DNA of 64,000 nucleotides from Sneathiella glossodoripedis JCM 23214 (GCF_000616095.1 NZ_BAMS01000005.1:62001-126000), one strand, 5' to 3'; shown: positions 1 to 8,940, counted from the stretch's first letter. Numbers and translations: made by a program. The notes: generated by a model not told the origin, from the sequence alone.

Positions 1-84
1 GGCTTCCAGCAAATCATGGAATAATTTCATGTTTAGTTCGTTGTCTTCGACAATTAGAACTGTTTTCTTTCCTTCAGAATTCAT
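1..84 (-). CDS. divK: Response regulator DivK, N-terminal end only (cut by window edge)
   Basis: Reading the minus strand from the ATG at 84 gives 28 codons running off the left edge. They include the receiver-domain start VLIVEDNELNMKLFHDLLEA, with the acidic pair E-D of the phosphorylation pocket. This matches the N-terminus of DivK, the single-domain cell-cycle receiver that is phosphorylated by PleC/DivJ-type kinases in alphaproteobacteria. The neighbourhood (a DUF3572 gene, then dinB) supports the call, because divK commonly sits beside these genes. The phospho-acceptor Asp lies outside the window, so only the family assignment is seen directly; the cell-cycle role is inferred. Confidence 0.88.
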   Translation of the reverse strand, partial: MNSEGKKTVLIVEDNELNMKLFHDLLEA

Positions 85-289
85 CGTTCTACTGCCCTAC
101 TTTCCCATGCAACATGGCCTGCTATTCATCCCCCAAGAGACAGTAACGCATTTTATCTAACCGCGCTACAGCCACAAAAAAACAAGAAAACCAAATTGAA
201 ATACAAAAATGGTAATATCCTCTCACACTAAACAGCTATAAACTTAACATTAAGTTACTCCCACTCACGAGAATTGATAAAAATTAACC

Positions 290-562
290 ATGAATCAGGA
301 ACAGGCAGACATAATATCCCTCAAAGCCGTCACCTATCTGCTCTCAGATGAAAAAAGAATTTCTTGGCTGCTGGGAGAAACAGGATTGGATGTGACGTCA
401 TTGCGGCAATCACCGGATAACCCCGAAATCCTAGCAGGCATTCTGGATTTTTTATTGAGCCATGAAAATATTCTTGTTGATTTTGCCCAGAACTGTGATG
501 TTGACCCAAGCATAATTTATAAAATCCGGCCACTATATCCCGGCTTTGTTGGAGAGTATTAA
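290..562 (+). CDS. DUF3572 family protein
   Basis: A 90-residue, mostly helical, acidic protein with no signal peptide or membrane segment. Its sequence (LKAVTYLLSDE near the start, GILDFLLSHE in the middle) fits DUF3572, a small alphaproteobacterial family of unknown function usually encoded between divK and dinB. It is divergent from divK and separated from it by about 205 bp. No strong Shine-Dalgarno is visible before the ATG (an AT-rich leader). The stop lies 4 bp before the next start, so it is likely cotranscribed with the HAD-like gene. Family call fairly sure, function unknown. Confidence 0.8.
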   Translation: MNQEQADIISLKAVTYLLSDEKRISWLLGETGLDVTSLRQSPDNPEILAGILDFLLSHENILVDFAQNCDVDPSIIYKIRPLYPGFVGEY

Positions 563-566
563 TCAA

Positions 567-1232
567 ATGACTACCGGAATTCATGTGGACGTTCTCCCGC
601 AACTTGATTCAGTTTCAATTGACCCAAATACCCCTCTCATTGTGACAGATGCAGATGAAGTACTCTTCAACTTTATGCAAGGGCTGGAGCTGTTTCTTGA
701 GGAAAATGATCTGTATTTCGATTGGAAATCTTTTGCCTTGCGCGGCAATATAAGACGAAAATCTGATCACGGCGCGGTTGAGGCGGAACACATACCAGAA
801 CTACTGGACAAATTCTTTTTCCTCTACGCGGAACGCTTACCCGCCGTCGAAGGCGCTGCTGAAATTTTGGCGGAGTTAAGCGAATACGCACAAGTGGTTG
901 TATTAAGCAACGTCCCCCCCAAATATGCCGACAAACGATTAAAAGGCCTTCGTGCCGCCAACATGGATTTTCCCTTGATCGCAAATGTAGGCGCAAAAGG
1001 TCATGTGGTTAGACATTTGACGCAGGATTTGTCCTGCCCAGCATTTTTCATTGATGACATTCCGCACAATCATGGCTCTGTTCGCGAACACGCTGGACAT
1101 GTGCACCGTCTTCATTTTATCGCTGACACCCGTTTGGCCAAACTTTTGGGGCCTGCTGAGGACAGCTCTGCCCGGCTTGATAGTTGGGATGAGTTGCGAG
1201 ATTATATACTGCGTGAGATTGAAGGAGCCTGA
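567..1232 (+). CDS. HAD-like hydrolase family protein
   Basis: A 221-residue protein with HAD-superfamily motifs. Motif I is TDADEVLFNF with D28 and D30 as nucleophile and acid/base. A motif II Ser is in VVLSNVPP, and the acidic motif IV is FIDDIPHNHGSV near residue 165. The reading frame is open upstream from a TTG at 546, but ATG 567 is preferred: GGAGAG at 551-556 stands 10 bp upstream and the start falls just after the previous stop. Substrate is not predictable; the downstream sugar kinase hints at sugar-phosphate chemistry, which is inference only. No clear motif III lysine was identified. Confidence 0.72.
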   Translation: MTTGIHVDVLPQLDSVSIDPNTPLIVTDADEVLFNFMQGLELFLEENDLYFDWKSFALRGNIRRKSDHGAVEAEHIPELLDKFFFLYAERLPAVEGAAEILAELSEYAQVVVLSNVPPKYADKRLKGLRAANMDFPLIANVGAKGHVVRHLTQDLSCPAFFIDDIPHNHGSVREHAGHVHRLHFIADTRLAKLLGPAEDSSARLDSWDELRDYILREIEGA

Positions 1233-1237
1233 TATCC

Positions 1238-2131
1238 ATGCGATATGGCATTGATCTGGGTGGCACAAAGACTGAAATTATAGCCTTGTCAGAGACCGGT
1301 GAGGAAATATTCCGAACGCGAAAACCCACTCCGCGTGGAGATTATGGCTCGATTCTGCGAAACATTGCTGATCTGGTTGCAGAGGCTGATCAAAAAACAG
1401 GGGAAACCGGCACAGTCGGTGTCGGCATTCCAGGTGTTATCTCCCCAAACAGCGGGCTAGTAAAAAATGCCAACACAACGGAACTGATCGGACATCCGCT
1501 GGATAAAGACCTGGAAGCCTTGATCAATCGACCTGTTCGAACAGCGAATGATGCAAATTGCTTTGCTTTGTCTGAAGCAACTGATGGCGCTGGAGCGGGA
1601 GCTGGATCTGTATTTGGTATCATTCTGGGAACGGGAGTTGGCGGCGGATTAGTAATCAACGGAAAACTTCATGCCGGACGGAATGCTATCGCAGGTGAAT
1701 GGGGGCATTCTCCACTACCTTGGGCCAACCAAACGGAACATCCCGGGCCGGAGTGTTATTGCGGCAAAAAAGGCTGCATTGAAACATTTCTCTCGGGACC
1801 GGGGTTCAGCCAATCACACAATTCAGTCGGTGCAACTGGCCCGTCTGCTGAAGAAATCGTAGCACAGGCAACAAATGGAGACGCCGCAGCGCTCAAAACC
1901 ATCAGCATATTCGAGCGTAGGTTGGCAAAGGCACTAACAGGGATTATCAATGTTATTGACCCGGAAATCATCGTCTGTGGAGGCGGCCTGTCAAATATTT
2001 CACGTATTTATGAAAATGTACCTCGCCTTTGGATGGAATATGCTTTTTCCGATACACTGGAGACAAAATTTGTACCCGCAAAGTATGGGGATTCATCAGG
2101 CGTGCGGGGTGCTGCATGGTTATGGAACTAA
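1238..2131 (+). CDS. ROK family sugar kinase (fructokinase/N-acetylhexosamine kinase type)
   Basis: 297 residues. The N-terminal phosphate-binding loop GIDLGGTKTEI, the central GTGVGGG segment and the ROK zinc site CYCGKKGCIETFLSGPG (about residues 171-187) are all present, with the catalytic Asp in TANDANCFAL. ROK kinases phosphorylate hexoses or N-acetylhexosamines with ATP in the cytoplasm. The closest pattern is the Mak/NagK/fructokinase group, but the exact sugar cannot be read off. AAGGAG overlaps the end of the HAD gene and serves as ribosome site; the two genes are 5 bp apart, so they are probably translated from one mRNA. Length is usual for the family. Confidence 0.87.
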   Translation: MRYGIDLGGTKTEIIALSETGEEIFRTRKPTPRGDYGSILRNIADLVAEADQKTGETGTVGVGIPGVISPNSGLVKNANTTELIGHPLDKDLEALINRPVRTANDANCFALSEATDGAGAGAGSVFGIILGTGVGGGLVINGKLHAGRNAIAGEWGHSPLPWANQTEHPGPECYCGKKGCIETFLSGPGFSQSHNSVGATGPSAEEIVAQATNGDAAALKTISIFERRLAKALTGIINVIDPEIIVCGGGLSNISRIYENVPRLWMEYAFSDTLETKFVPAKYGDSSGVRGAAWLWN

Positions 2132-2152
2132 TTTTGCTGATCTGGCGGGAAA

Positions 2153-3430
2153 ATGAGCACCCTCTGTCGAAATTGTCTTACAGATTGGCCTGACAGCTTA
2201 ACTAACCCTGTTAGCAGATGTCCAAAGTGCCGGTCCCCCAAACTTGTTTCGCATGATGAGCTGGATGAATTAAGTATCGCACATATGGATTGCGATGCAT
2301 TTTATGCAAGTGTCGAAAAACGCGACAACCCAGACCTAGTAGATAAGCCGGTAATTGTCGCCTATGATGGAGAGCGCAGTGTCGTCAGCACTTGTTGCTA
2401 TATCGCAAGAATGTACGGTGTTCGCTCTGCGATGCCTCTGTTCAAAGCAAAAAAACTATGCCCCAATGGGATAATAATAAAACCGCGTATGAGCGTATAT
2501 GCAGAAGTCAGCAAGCAAATACACTCATATTTTCAGGAACTCACTCCGATTATCGAACCCCTCTCACTGGACGAAGCATTTCTGGATTTAACAGGCACAC
2601 AAAAACTTCATCATAGAAGCGCGGCCAAATCCATGGCATGGCTTGCCCGCGAAATCAAAAATACAATCGGCATTTCAGTCTCAGTTGGCCTCAGCTACAA
2701 TAAATCACTGGCAAAACTTGCATCGGATCTTGATAAACCCTTCGGTTTTTCCGTAATTGGTCGCGCTGAAGCCTCAGCCTTTTTAGCTCCACGGCCTGTT
2801 AGTGATATATGGGGTGTCGGCAAAGCGTTAAACAGCAAGTTGATCGCTGACGGAATTACAACCATTGGACAGCTACAACACCGTGAAGAAACGGAGCTGG
2901 TCGCACGGTATGGGGTGATGGGAAGCAGGCTTTATAATTTTTCTCGGGGACAAGACAGCCGTCCTGTAAAGGCTCACAGGAAAGCAAAAAGCATTTCCAA
3001 CGAGACAACATTTTCATCGGACATTGATGATTTTCTAACTTTGAAAAATATACTTTGGCCCTTGTGTGAGAAAGTGGCTGATCAATTAAAAAAATCGAAC
3101 AAGGCGGGTCAAACAATTACGCTGAAACTTAAAACAGCCGCGTTTAAGACCATTACTCGCAGTCATAGTCTTGATCAACCAACCCAGCTCGCTGAAACAA
3201 TCTATCGAGAAGCCCTCAAGCATTTGGAAAAAGTCGCAGATGGCGAACTGAAATTCAGGCTGATCGGAGTTGGTGTCAGTAACTTTGGAAATATTGAAGA
3301 TGCAGACATGCCCGATCTTCTAAATTCCGATAAAAATAAAATCAAAACGGTTGAAACCGCCATCGATGCAGTACGAGCGAAATTTGGCCCCTCCTCCATC
3401 GGTAAAGGGCGAGGCCTGAAAAAGACCTAA
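2153..3430 (+). CDS. dinB: DNA polymerase IV with N-terminal zinc finger
   Basis: 425 residues. A short N-terminal CxxC...CxxC module (C5, C8, C23, C26) precedes a Y-family polymerase. Catalytic signatures are HMDCDAFYASVE (first metal Asp) and SLDEAFLD (second acidic pair). A helix-hairpin-helix type segment (WGVGKAL) and a little-finger domain follow. DinB is a low-fidelity translesion polymerase. The zinc-finger extension is a known feature of many alphaproteobacterial DinB proteins. It ends in GKGRGLKKT and I see no convincing C-terminal clamp-binding motif. It follows the ROK gene by 21 bp and its last 4 bases overlap the convergent M48 protease gene. Confidence 0.93.
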   Translation: MSTLCRNCLTDWPDSLTNPVSRCPKCRSPKLVSHDELDELSIAHMDCDAFYASVEKRDNPDLVDKPVIVAYDGERSVVSTCCYIARMYGVRSAMPLFKAKKLCPNGIIIKPRMSVYAEVSKQIHSYFQELTPIIEPLSLDEAFLDLTGTQKLHHRSAAKSMAWLAREIKNTIGISVSVGLSYNKSLAKLASDLDKPFGFSVIGRAEASAFLAPRPVSDIWGVGKALNSKLIADGITTIGQLQHREETELVARYGVMGSRLYNFSRGQDSRPVKAHRKAKSISNETTFSSDIDDFLTLKNILWPLCEKVADQLKKSNKAGQTITLKLKTAAFKTITRSHSLDQPTQLAETIYREALKHLEKVADGELKFRLIGVGVSNFGNIEDADMPDLLNSDKNKIKTVETAIDAVRAKFGPSSIGKGRGLKKT

Positions 3431-4542
3431 ATACTTTTCTGACAGATAGTTTTAAGAGCTGCCCATTCGCTTTCTGACATTGGGGGCTTGAATTCCTGTG
3501 GGTCTTGCTTCTCAATAATTGAAATTCTGTCTTCAATCCCAGGATGTGTATTCAGAATATCAGTAAAACTATTTCCAGCCACTTTCTTATCAAGCTCTTT
3601 GAGCAATGGGATAAGCGGTTTCATGTCATAGGACAATGCATCCATTATGCGCAGTGCTTCTCGATCAGCAATTTCTTCCATTTCGCGGCTATAAGATGCC
3701 CCAAGTGCCATTTGCCCAAAGGCAGCGACAACAGTACCGCCGGATACATCCCCTAACGCTACAGAGAGCAAGGCTGCAATACCGATATTGGATACCATTA
3801 ATCTGGAAGGATGCCGTTCATTTATATGTACAAATTCATGGGCGAGGACTCCCACAAACGCGTTTGCATTGGTGGATTTATCAAGCAATCCTGAAAAGAT
3901 TACCATTCGCCCGCCCGGAAGTGCAAACGCGTTGGCGTGCTTGCTTTTAACTACGGTAATGGAGTTCACAATTGCCCCTGCCTCATCGCCCGTCACAATT
4001 TTTGTAAATTCCTGGGTAAGTCGGCTTAGTGTTTTTTCAGCGCCCGCGCCTCTACAAATAACTTCTTCTTGGCTTTTACCGCGTGCAATTCTTTCAACAA
4101 TCTGCCCCTCAACCCCCTCACCCATTTTTGCAAGGACCTTTTCCGGGATTAGACGGGAGATGGGGTCCGCGGCATAAGGAATACCAATCCAGACGAAGGC
4201 AGCCAATCCGGCCAAGACAGCGGCTGTTGCTATAACGGGCATGCTCCAGTTTTTTATCAACCGTCCGCGCCGCTTATACAGTTTTGGACAACGTGCACGA
4301 ATAGCATCAATCAGAATCTGCTCTTTGACCCTTAATCGACTATTACTCGCATCCGACAAAGACAGGAAAAGCTGTCCATCTTCCTTGGGGATGTTTTCAT
4401 CCCGTATCAAATCCATAGACCAGACGGCGATCAAAACACCTGAAAGGTCTCTTATCTCCAAATTATCGGCATGAACCTGAATTTCTACAGATTGCGATTG
4501 GGCACTGGTTCCGTCAAAATATTCTGCAGATCCACGGATCAT
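3427..4542 (-). CDS. M48 family metalloprotease, membrane anchored
   Basis: 371 residues. The first 100 or so form a small beta-rich N-terminal region, followed by one membrane helix (about 101-121). The peptidase domain carries the zinc motif HEFVH at 235-239 and a downstream glutamate ligand in SREMEEIADREA. M48 peptidases of this layout act in the envelope and several are tied to outer-membrane or lipoprotein quality control. The start ATG overlaps the stop of the upstream DUF898 gene by one base (TAATG), so the two are translationally coupled. The substrate is unknown; protease activity is well supported by the intact motif. Confidence 0.88.
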   Translation of the reverse strand: MIRGSAEYFDGTSAQSQSVEIQVHADNLEIRDLSGVLIAVWSMDLIRDENIPKEDGQLFLSLSDASNSRLRVKEQILIDAIRARCPKLYKRRGRLIKNWSMPVIATAAVLAGLAAFVWIGIPYAADPISRLIPEKVLAKMGEGVEGQIVERIARGKSQEEVICRGAGAEKTLSRLTQEFTKIVTGDEAGAIVNSITVVKSKHANAFALPGGRMVIFSGLLDKSTNANAFVGVLAHEFVHINERHPSRLMVSNIGIAALLSVALGDVSGGTVVAAFGQMALGASYSREMEEIADREALRIMDALSYDMKPLIPLLKELDKKVAGNSFTDILNTHPGIEDRISIIEKQDPQEFKPPMSESEWAALKTICQKSI

Positions 4543-5729
4543 TAAAATGCCCCGACATCAAGCGCATCGGCCAGCCCTTCCCCATATTTTGGAGAGTCTA
4601 CCGACGAGGCCGCAACCTGATTAAAAACCCCTGTATCACTAACGTAGGTATATTCACTTATCAACCTGACTATTGGAATAAACAAGATCATGAAAATCAG
4701 AACATCAACGAGCAACAACACGACAATCACTAGTGCAAAGCTCACGAGAAATGCTTCTGGCATGCTGTTGGCAGTTGTTGTCACTAAAAAAAATGCAGAG
4801 TAAAACCAAAAAATTGCAATCGCAATTAGAAAACAAATAATTAACAACCCGACGAAGCCAAGTACCAAGATTTTTCCAATTGGCAAATTTGCTTTAAAAT
4901 GCGCGTTTGCCAATACTGTTTGTGACGTAACATAATTATATTCACCAACGCGTGCCCGTACCCACAATAAAGCAGATATAATAAGGAGCACAGCGCTTAT
5001 ACCGAACAACTGCGTTACGGACAGAGGACCCTGAACGAAGGTAGTGCCATCTGGCAGGACATGTCCGCCGTCACCAACAAATCCCATAAATGCATAAGGA
5101 ACGATGATATACAGATAAATTGAGATAACAACGGGCCAATAAAGCCGATAAAATGGACCTGCCCTACCTTCAAACTGAAAATGTTGATCTCCAAACGCCA
5201 TGTTGTTCACCCGGTATTGCGTCAACTTCAAACGCATTAACGGGTAAAGCCAACCCAAGCTAATAATTGATGCAATCGCCCACAACAACACTTTCAACGT
5301 ATATTTCAGGGCAGAACCGGATTGAAAGAAGCGAATTGTTCGATAGGAAGTCCGGCTCAATCGATAGCGCCACAATCGATATTTTGCAAATTGCCAAAAC
5401 AGGACCAACAATAAGGCGTTGGCAATTTGACCAATTGCAACCCCTGTTTCGCCAAAAACAAAAGTGAGGTTCTGGGCAAATGTCAACACACCGAAAACAA
5501 TCATCAACAAGATCATCGCTATTAAAAACCCGATAAACAACTCTTTAGCCGTTCCATGGTAGGTGAGGCGATCTTCTCCGATGCGCATAGATTGCCAAAG
5601 CAGACGGCGTAAATGTGTTTTGCCCCAGAAGCGATAAAAACCGAAAGTGGGTATTGCCAGTAGTTTATTTTTTAGCAGCCGCATAAAAACAGCTTTGTTG
5701 GATACATCAAATGACAGAAAAGTCTGCAT
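4542..5729 (-). CDS. DUF898 (YjgN-like) integral membrane protein
   Basis: 395 residues with about ten hydrophobic segments and aromatic-rich loops. The opening FWGKTHLRRLLWQSMRIGED and the TRYWRYRLSRT-like loops (here FAKYRLWRYRLSRTSYR) are typical of DUF898. Function is unknown; members are inner-membrane proteins. It is coupled by a TAATG overlap to the M48 protease, a pairing also seen in other proteobacteria, which suggests a joint envelope role (inference). The 45 bp between it and the upstream eipB gene holds no clear terminator, so the three may form one transcript reading from eipB. Confidence 0.82.
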   Translation of the reverse strand: MQTFLSFDVSNKAVFMRLLKNKLLAIPTFGFYRFWGKTHLRRLLWQSMRIGEDRLTYHGTAKELFIGFLIAMILLMIVFGVLTFAQNLTFVFGETGVAIGQIANALLLVLFWQFAKYRLWRYRLSRTSYRTIRFFQSGSALKYTLKVLLWAIASIISLGWLYPLMRLKLTQYRVNNMAFGDQHFQFEGRAGPFYRLYWPVVISIYLYIIVPYAFMGFVGDGGHVLPDGTTFVQGPLSVTQLFGISAVLLIISALLWVRARVGEYNYVTSQTVLANAHFKANLPIGKILVLGFVGLLIICFLIAIAIFWFYSAFFLVTTTANSMPEAFLVSFALVIVVLLLVDVLIFMILFIPIVRLISEYTYVSDTGVFNQVAASSVDSPKYGEGLADALDVGAF

Positions 5730-5774
5730 CAGTCCCCCCGGATATCAGAATGATTGTCGTGCTCGCTTCGAATA

Positions 5775-6589
5775 TTATTTACAGTGTTTTTCTTCGTTTA
5801 ATTCCAGTTGGACAAGCTCACCTTTCATCGAAAAATCCTTGTATTTCAGATGAAGATCAGTTCCGACACCGTTTTCAAACATCCTGAACTTAACCACATA
5901 ATCAGGCTCGTTTGATTGGCTGCCCAAATCAAAGTAAGACATCTGTATTGACCAGGACTGTTCACTTCCCATGCCGTTTTTTTCAAGCACTTCAGATATT
6001 TTCAAAGATTTTTTTCCAATAATTGTAAGGCTGTCCTGAAGTCCATCGCGGCCATTACCATCGAAAACTTTTGCGGAAAGGAGCTTTTTACCATCAGTCG
6101 CCGCTGCCAGTATTTTTTGTGTGTGAGCAATAGGAAAAAGAACGCCCTTGGGCAAATCCATAGTTCCTCCTTCCTCATCATTAAAGGTTACAATCCCCTT
6201 TTCACCCGAAATGTCCGCCACCCCGTCTGTTTTCATGACGACATTTCCATTAATTGAATTGGAGACGGAAAACCTCATCATTTCACCGTTCAGTCTTCGA
6301 CCGTAGATAGGCTGTAATCGGAAACAATTTTTCCCCCGCCCAAATTACCGATTTCCACCAACATTCGCTGGTTCACGATATTCCCGGCGCAGCTATTTTC
6401 AAATTCCATGACAATACGCCCCCGAGCAGATTGAACTCCCCCACCGTCTTCTACATCTGCTAAAGCCAGGTCATACACGGCCCGATGTGAGACAAGCGAC
6501 GAAGGTTGCGCGTGGGCATTCGCAATCATTCCAAAACCACTGGATACAATAAACGCTAGTAAAAACAGGCTATTCTTTAACAATCGCAT
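5775..6589 (-). pseudogene. eipB: EipB-like (DUF1849) periplasmic envelope protein, split by a one-base frameshift
   Basis: The first part (6589-6290) has a signal peptide (hydrophobic core about residues 4-22, AHAQ cleavage region) and the DUF1849 opening SHRAVYDLALADVEDG. It hits a stop after STVED. The second part (5775-6281) continues the same family in another frame with MMRFSVSN. Adding one C at about 6293-6296 gives STVEDLNGEMMRFSVSN, which joins both parts into one protein of about 271 residues, normal for the family. EipB is a periplasmic beta-spiral protein needed for envelope integrity in Brucella. I infer an intact gene with a missing base in the sequence; a true pseudogene cannot be excluded. 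Confidence 0.82.
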
Positions 6590-6921
6590 TCAATCTTCTT
6601 TCCTGTGCCAGGCTGAGTTTAAGGGTAATTGCAGCCTTGATGCACAACTATAAAGTTATAGTTGCATCACGCCAATGACTTTTAAGCCTAATCTTGAAAT
6701 AGGGCAAAAATTCCACGCTTTAAGGAAAATTTTTCCGCCTATCGAATTACAGAGGCTGAATAAAAACATCCAAAAATCATTTAACATATTGAAACATAAA
6801 CATTATTACAGATTTCAATTTTTGGCATGCCGTTTGCTTATTACAGGACGAGTTGAAATTACTTGAACATGTATCACACCCCGTTGACTTAGAAAGTCAG
6901 CAATGAGTGAAGGAGTAAGGA
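6590..6921. other. Intergenic region between divergent eipB and GGDEF genes, with palindrome
   Basis: 332 bp without a credible gene; the short plus-strand frame inside it (6675-6866) has no family features. It holds a perfect 9+9 bp inverted repeat at 6645-6664 and a TTGACT hexamer near 6883 that could be a -35 element for the GGDEF gene. AGGAG at 6911-6915 is that gene's ribosome site. The rest is AT-rich with nothing I recognise. Confidence 0.6.
6645..6664. repeat. Perfect 20-bp inverted repeat, operator candidate
   Basis: CAACTATAA-AG-TTATAGTTG: two perfect 9-bp arms around a 2-bp centre, about 56 bp upstream of the eipB start and 258 bp upstream of the GGDEF start. There is no T-run, so a transcription terminator is unlikely. 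A dimeric repressor site is the simplest reading (inference). Confidence 0.55.
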
Positions 6922-7626
6922 ATGTCTGGAAGTCTATTTATGCAATCACCTGCCACCTCTGGTTCAACAGGTGTTCTAAATGGCGAAATCACCCCGTATC
7001 TTGAGGAACTGGCTTCAAGGATCAGGGACACCAGTGCTGTGGACGACCTTGATACCTCTTTAAGCTGGAATGTTCTGGATCGCGTTATCGCATTTGCCGC
7101 AAGCGCAGAACAGCATATTGCTGAACAACAGATGCGTATTCGTGAACTCGAAAGCATGTCTACAACTGACGAACTGACGGGTCTTGCCAACAGGCGCGGA
7201 TTAAAAAATCATATGCAAAAAGTCCTCTCCTCCGCCTGTAGATATGGTGATACCGGGATCGTTGGCTTTCTGGATTTGGATCACTTTAAGGACGTCAATG
7301 ATACTCATGGTCATGATGCGGGTGATAAAATTCTTTGCGAACTTGCTAGCCTCCTTCAAACCAACCTTCGGGATACTGATTTTGTAGCGCGCCTAGGCGG
7401 TGATGAGTTCGTCTTTGTTCTGGAAAAAGCAGATACCACTCAAGGCCTCAAACGGGCTGCAAAGATAAGAGACTTGATCTGCGAGAAAACTGTCAAACTC
7501 AAACGCGAAACTGTGCGTCTGTCAGCCAGCCTAGGTCTAGCCATTTACGATGAAAACAGCACATATGAGGGGTTGATGAAATCTGCGGATAAAGCGATGT
7601 ACGCTGACAAAAAATTTCGCCGGTAA
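6922..7626 (+). CDS. GGDEF domain diguanylate cyclase
   Basis: 234 residues. About 80 N-terminal residues of unknown fold are followed by a short coiled coil (EQHIAEQQMRIRELESM). Then comes a full GGDEF domain starting at TDELTGLANRRG. The active-site motif is an intact GGDEF (RLGGDEFVFV), and an RxxD inhibitory I-site (RDTD) lies five residues upstream, so the enzyme should make c-di-GMP from two GTP and be product-inhibited. No membrane segments, so probably cytoplasmic. AGGAG at 6911-6915 fixes the ATG at 6922. Its stop codon lies in the loop of a hairpin that probably terminates the convergent cyclase gene. Confidence 0.93.
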   Translation: MSGSLFMQSPATSGSTGVLNGEITPYLEELASRIRDTSAVDDLDTSLSWNVLDRVIAFAASAEQHIAEQQMRIRELESMSTTDELTGLANRRGLKNHMQKVLSSACRYGDTGIVGFLDLDHFKDVNDTHGHDAGDKILCELASLLQTNLRDTDFVARLGGDEFVFVLEKADTTQGLKRAAKIRDLICEKTVKLKRETVRLSASLGLAIYDENSTYEGLMKSADKAMYADKKFRR

Positions 7627-7638
7627 ACCGGCGAAATT
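7613..7638 (-). terminator. Hairpin spanning the GGDEF stop codon, terminator of the cyclase gene
   Basis: AATTTCGCCGG / CCGGCGAAATT: perfect 11-bp arms with a TAAA loop that is the GGDEF stop codon. On the minus strand it is followed by TTTT, so it best serves the convergent nucleotide cyclase gene that ends at 7642. The stem is thus encoded partly inside the GGDEF coding sequence. Confidence 0.75.
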
Positions 7639-7641
7639 AAA

Positions 7642-8940
7642 TCAGGCGCTTTGCATCATTTTATAGCTCGCATCCATATAGGCACTGTCATGCTTGAGCT
7701 TGTAAAGCTCCTTCGGCGTCCTCACACCACGCAACGCGTGTAGCCCGGCTGTTTCAAAATGCTCCTTGCAATGCGTTGCATGTTTGACAAATTCACCTGA
7801 CAACACAACATGCGTTGAAAGAGCATCGCACAGACTTTCCATCCGACTGACCTCATTAACCGCAGGCCCGACAACCGTAAAATCGAGCCTGCTGGCGGAT
7901 CCAACATTACCATACATAACTTCACCGATATGAAGCGCAACATCCAGTTCAACTGTTGGTAAATTCTGATGTTTTCGCAAATCATTTAACTCGGCGATAC
8001 TGTTCATCATTGTCTGCGTTGCCAGCATGGCGGTTTTACAGATATCGGCTTCTTCACTCTCCTTCAGGACAAAGGTCGCAAGCATGCCATCGCCCATGAA
8101 TTTCAGAACCTCGCCACCAAAATCCGTTATCGGATCCGCCATACGTTCCAGATACTGATCAAGTGTTGAGACTATCTCTGCACGCGGTACAGCATCAGCC
8201 ATTCGCGTAAATCCTTTTAAATCAGCAAACAGCAAAACCGCCGTCATGCTGCGAGCGGCGCCTCGCACAATTTTTCCAGACAAAACTTCCTGAGCCGTTT
8301 CCTGCCCAACATAAGTCTGAAGTACTGTTCCGGCGACTTCAAAAGATGCGATCCCTTTTACGGCCAGTGCAAATAACGGGATTGCTTTTTGCAAAATCTG
8401 AAAATCACGCTCTGTAAACCCATCTGGATGGGCAGACGCCCAAGACGTAATCAATCCAAATTCAGATTCCAGACGATCATCGCGATGCCCCCAGCCAAAA
8501 TCAAAGACCTGACTGAACCAATCCGTCATTCCCTCTTTCTTGAATTCCCGAAGGACCGGAAAATCCAGATCATCATTATCCACAAGACGGCGGTGCATAA
8601 AATTCACGCCCTGACCCAACATGTAAAAAAACGGACTGGCAAACCAGCCTTCACCAGGCTCATCGGTATGTAGAAACCGGGTATTGCTGACGATACCTTT
8701 GCCATCTTTCCAAGTATACATAAACGCACTCACTTGAGGGTGCAAAGTCGTCATTGCGATATTACCGCGCACCAGATGAACCCCAAGATCAGTGAGCCTT
8801 TCACATAACTGTTTAAGAAGTTCATCAACAGTGATTTGCTGCATACCGGCTGAGATCAGCCATGCAAAAAGCTTTTCCTCTTCCGAACTGGAGGGAAAGT
8901 GCGCACATCCTGAAAATGTACTGATATCTGAATGCTTCAT
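7642..8940 (-). CDS. Class III adenylate/guanylate cyclase
   Basis: 432 residues. About 210 N-terminal residues form a GAF-like sensory region with no membrane segment. A C-terminal cyclase homology domain (about 230-400) follows. Metal-binding and catalytic signatures are visible: FADLKGFTRMAD (first Asp), MGDGMLATF (second Asp) and RLDFTVVGPAVNEVSRME (transition-state region). This is the adjoining-domain layout common in rhizobial-type CyaA-like cyclases that make cAMP. Base specificity cannot be settled by eye. It faces the GGDEF gene tail to tail, so two second-messenger enzymes end on a shared hairpin. Confidence 0.88.
   Translation of the reverse strand: MKHSDISTFSGCAHFPSSSEEEKLFAWLISAGMQQITVDELLKQLCERLTDLGVHLVRGNIAMTTLHPQVSAFMYTWKDGKGIVSNTRFLHTDEPGEGWFASPFFYMLGQGVNFMHRRLVDNDDLDFPVLREFKKEGMTDWFSQVFDFGWGHRDDRLESEFGLITSWASAHPDGFTERDFQILQKAIPLFALAVKGIASFEVAGTVLQTYVGQETAQEVLSGKIVRGAARSMTAVLLFADLKGFTRMADAVPRAEIVSTLDQYLERMADPITDFGGEVLKFMGDGMLATFVLKESEEADICKTAMLATQTMMNSIAELNDLRKHQNLPTVELDVALHIGEVMYGNVGSASRLDFTVVGPAVNEVSRMESLCDALSTHVVLSGEFVKHATHCKEHFETAGLHALRGVRTPKELYKLKHDSAYMDASYKMMQSA

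Noticed and set aside
5647-5853. Small plus-strand frame across the DUF898/eipB junction
   Set aside because: It crosses two real minus-strand genes and has no coding features.
6675-6866. 63-codon frame in the eipB-GGDEF intergenic region
   Set aside because: No ribosome site or family resemblance; low-complexity AT-rich composition.
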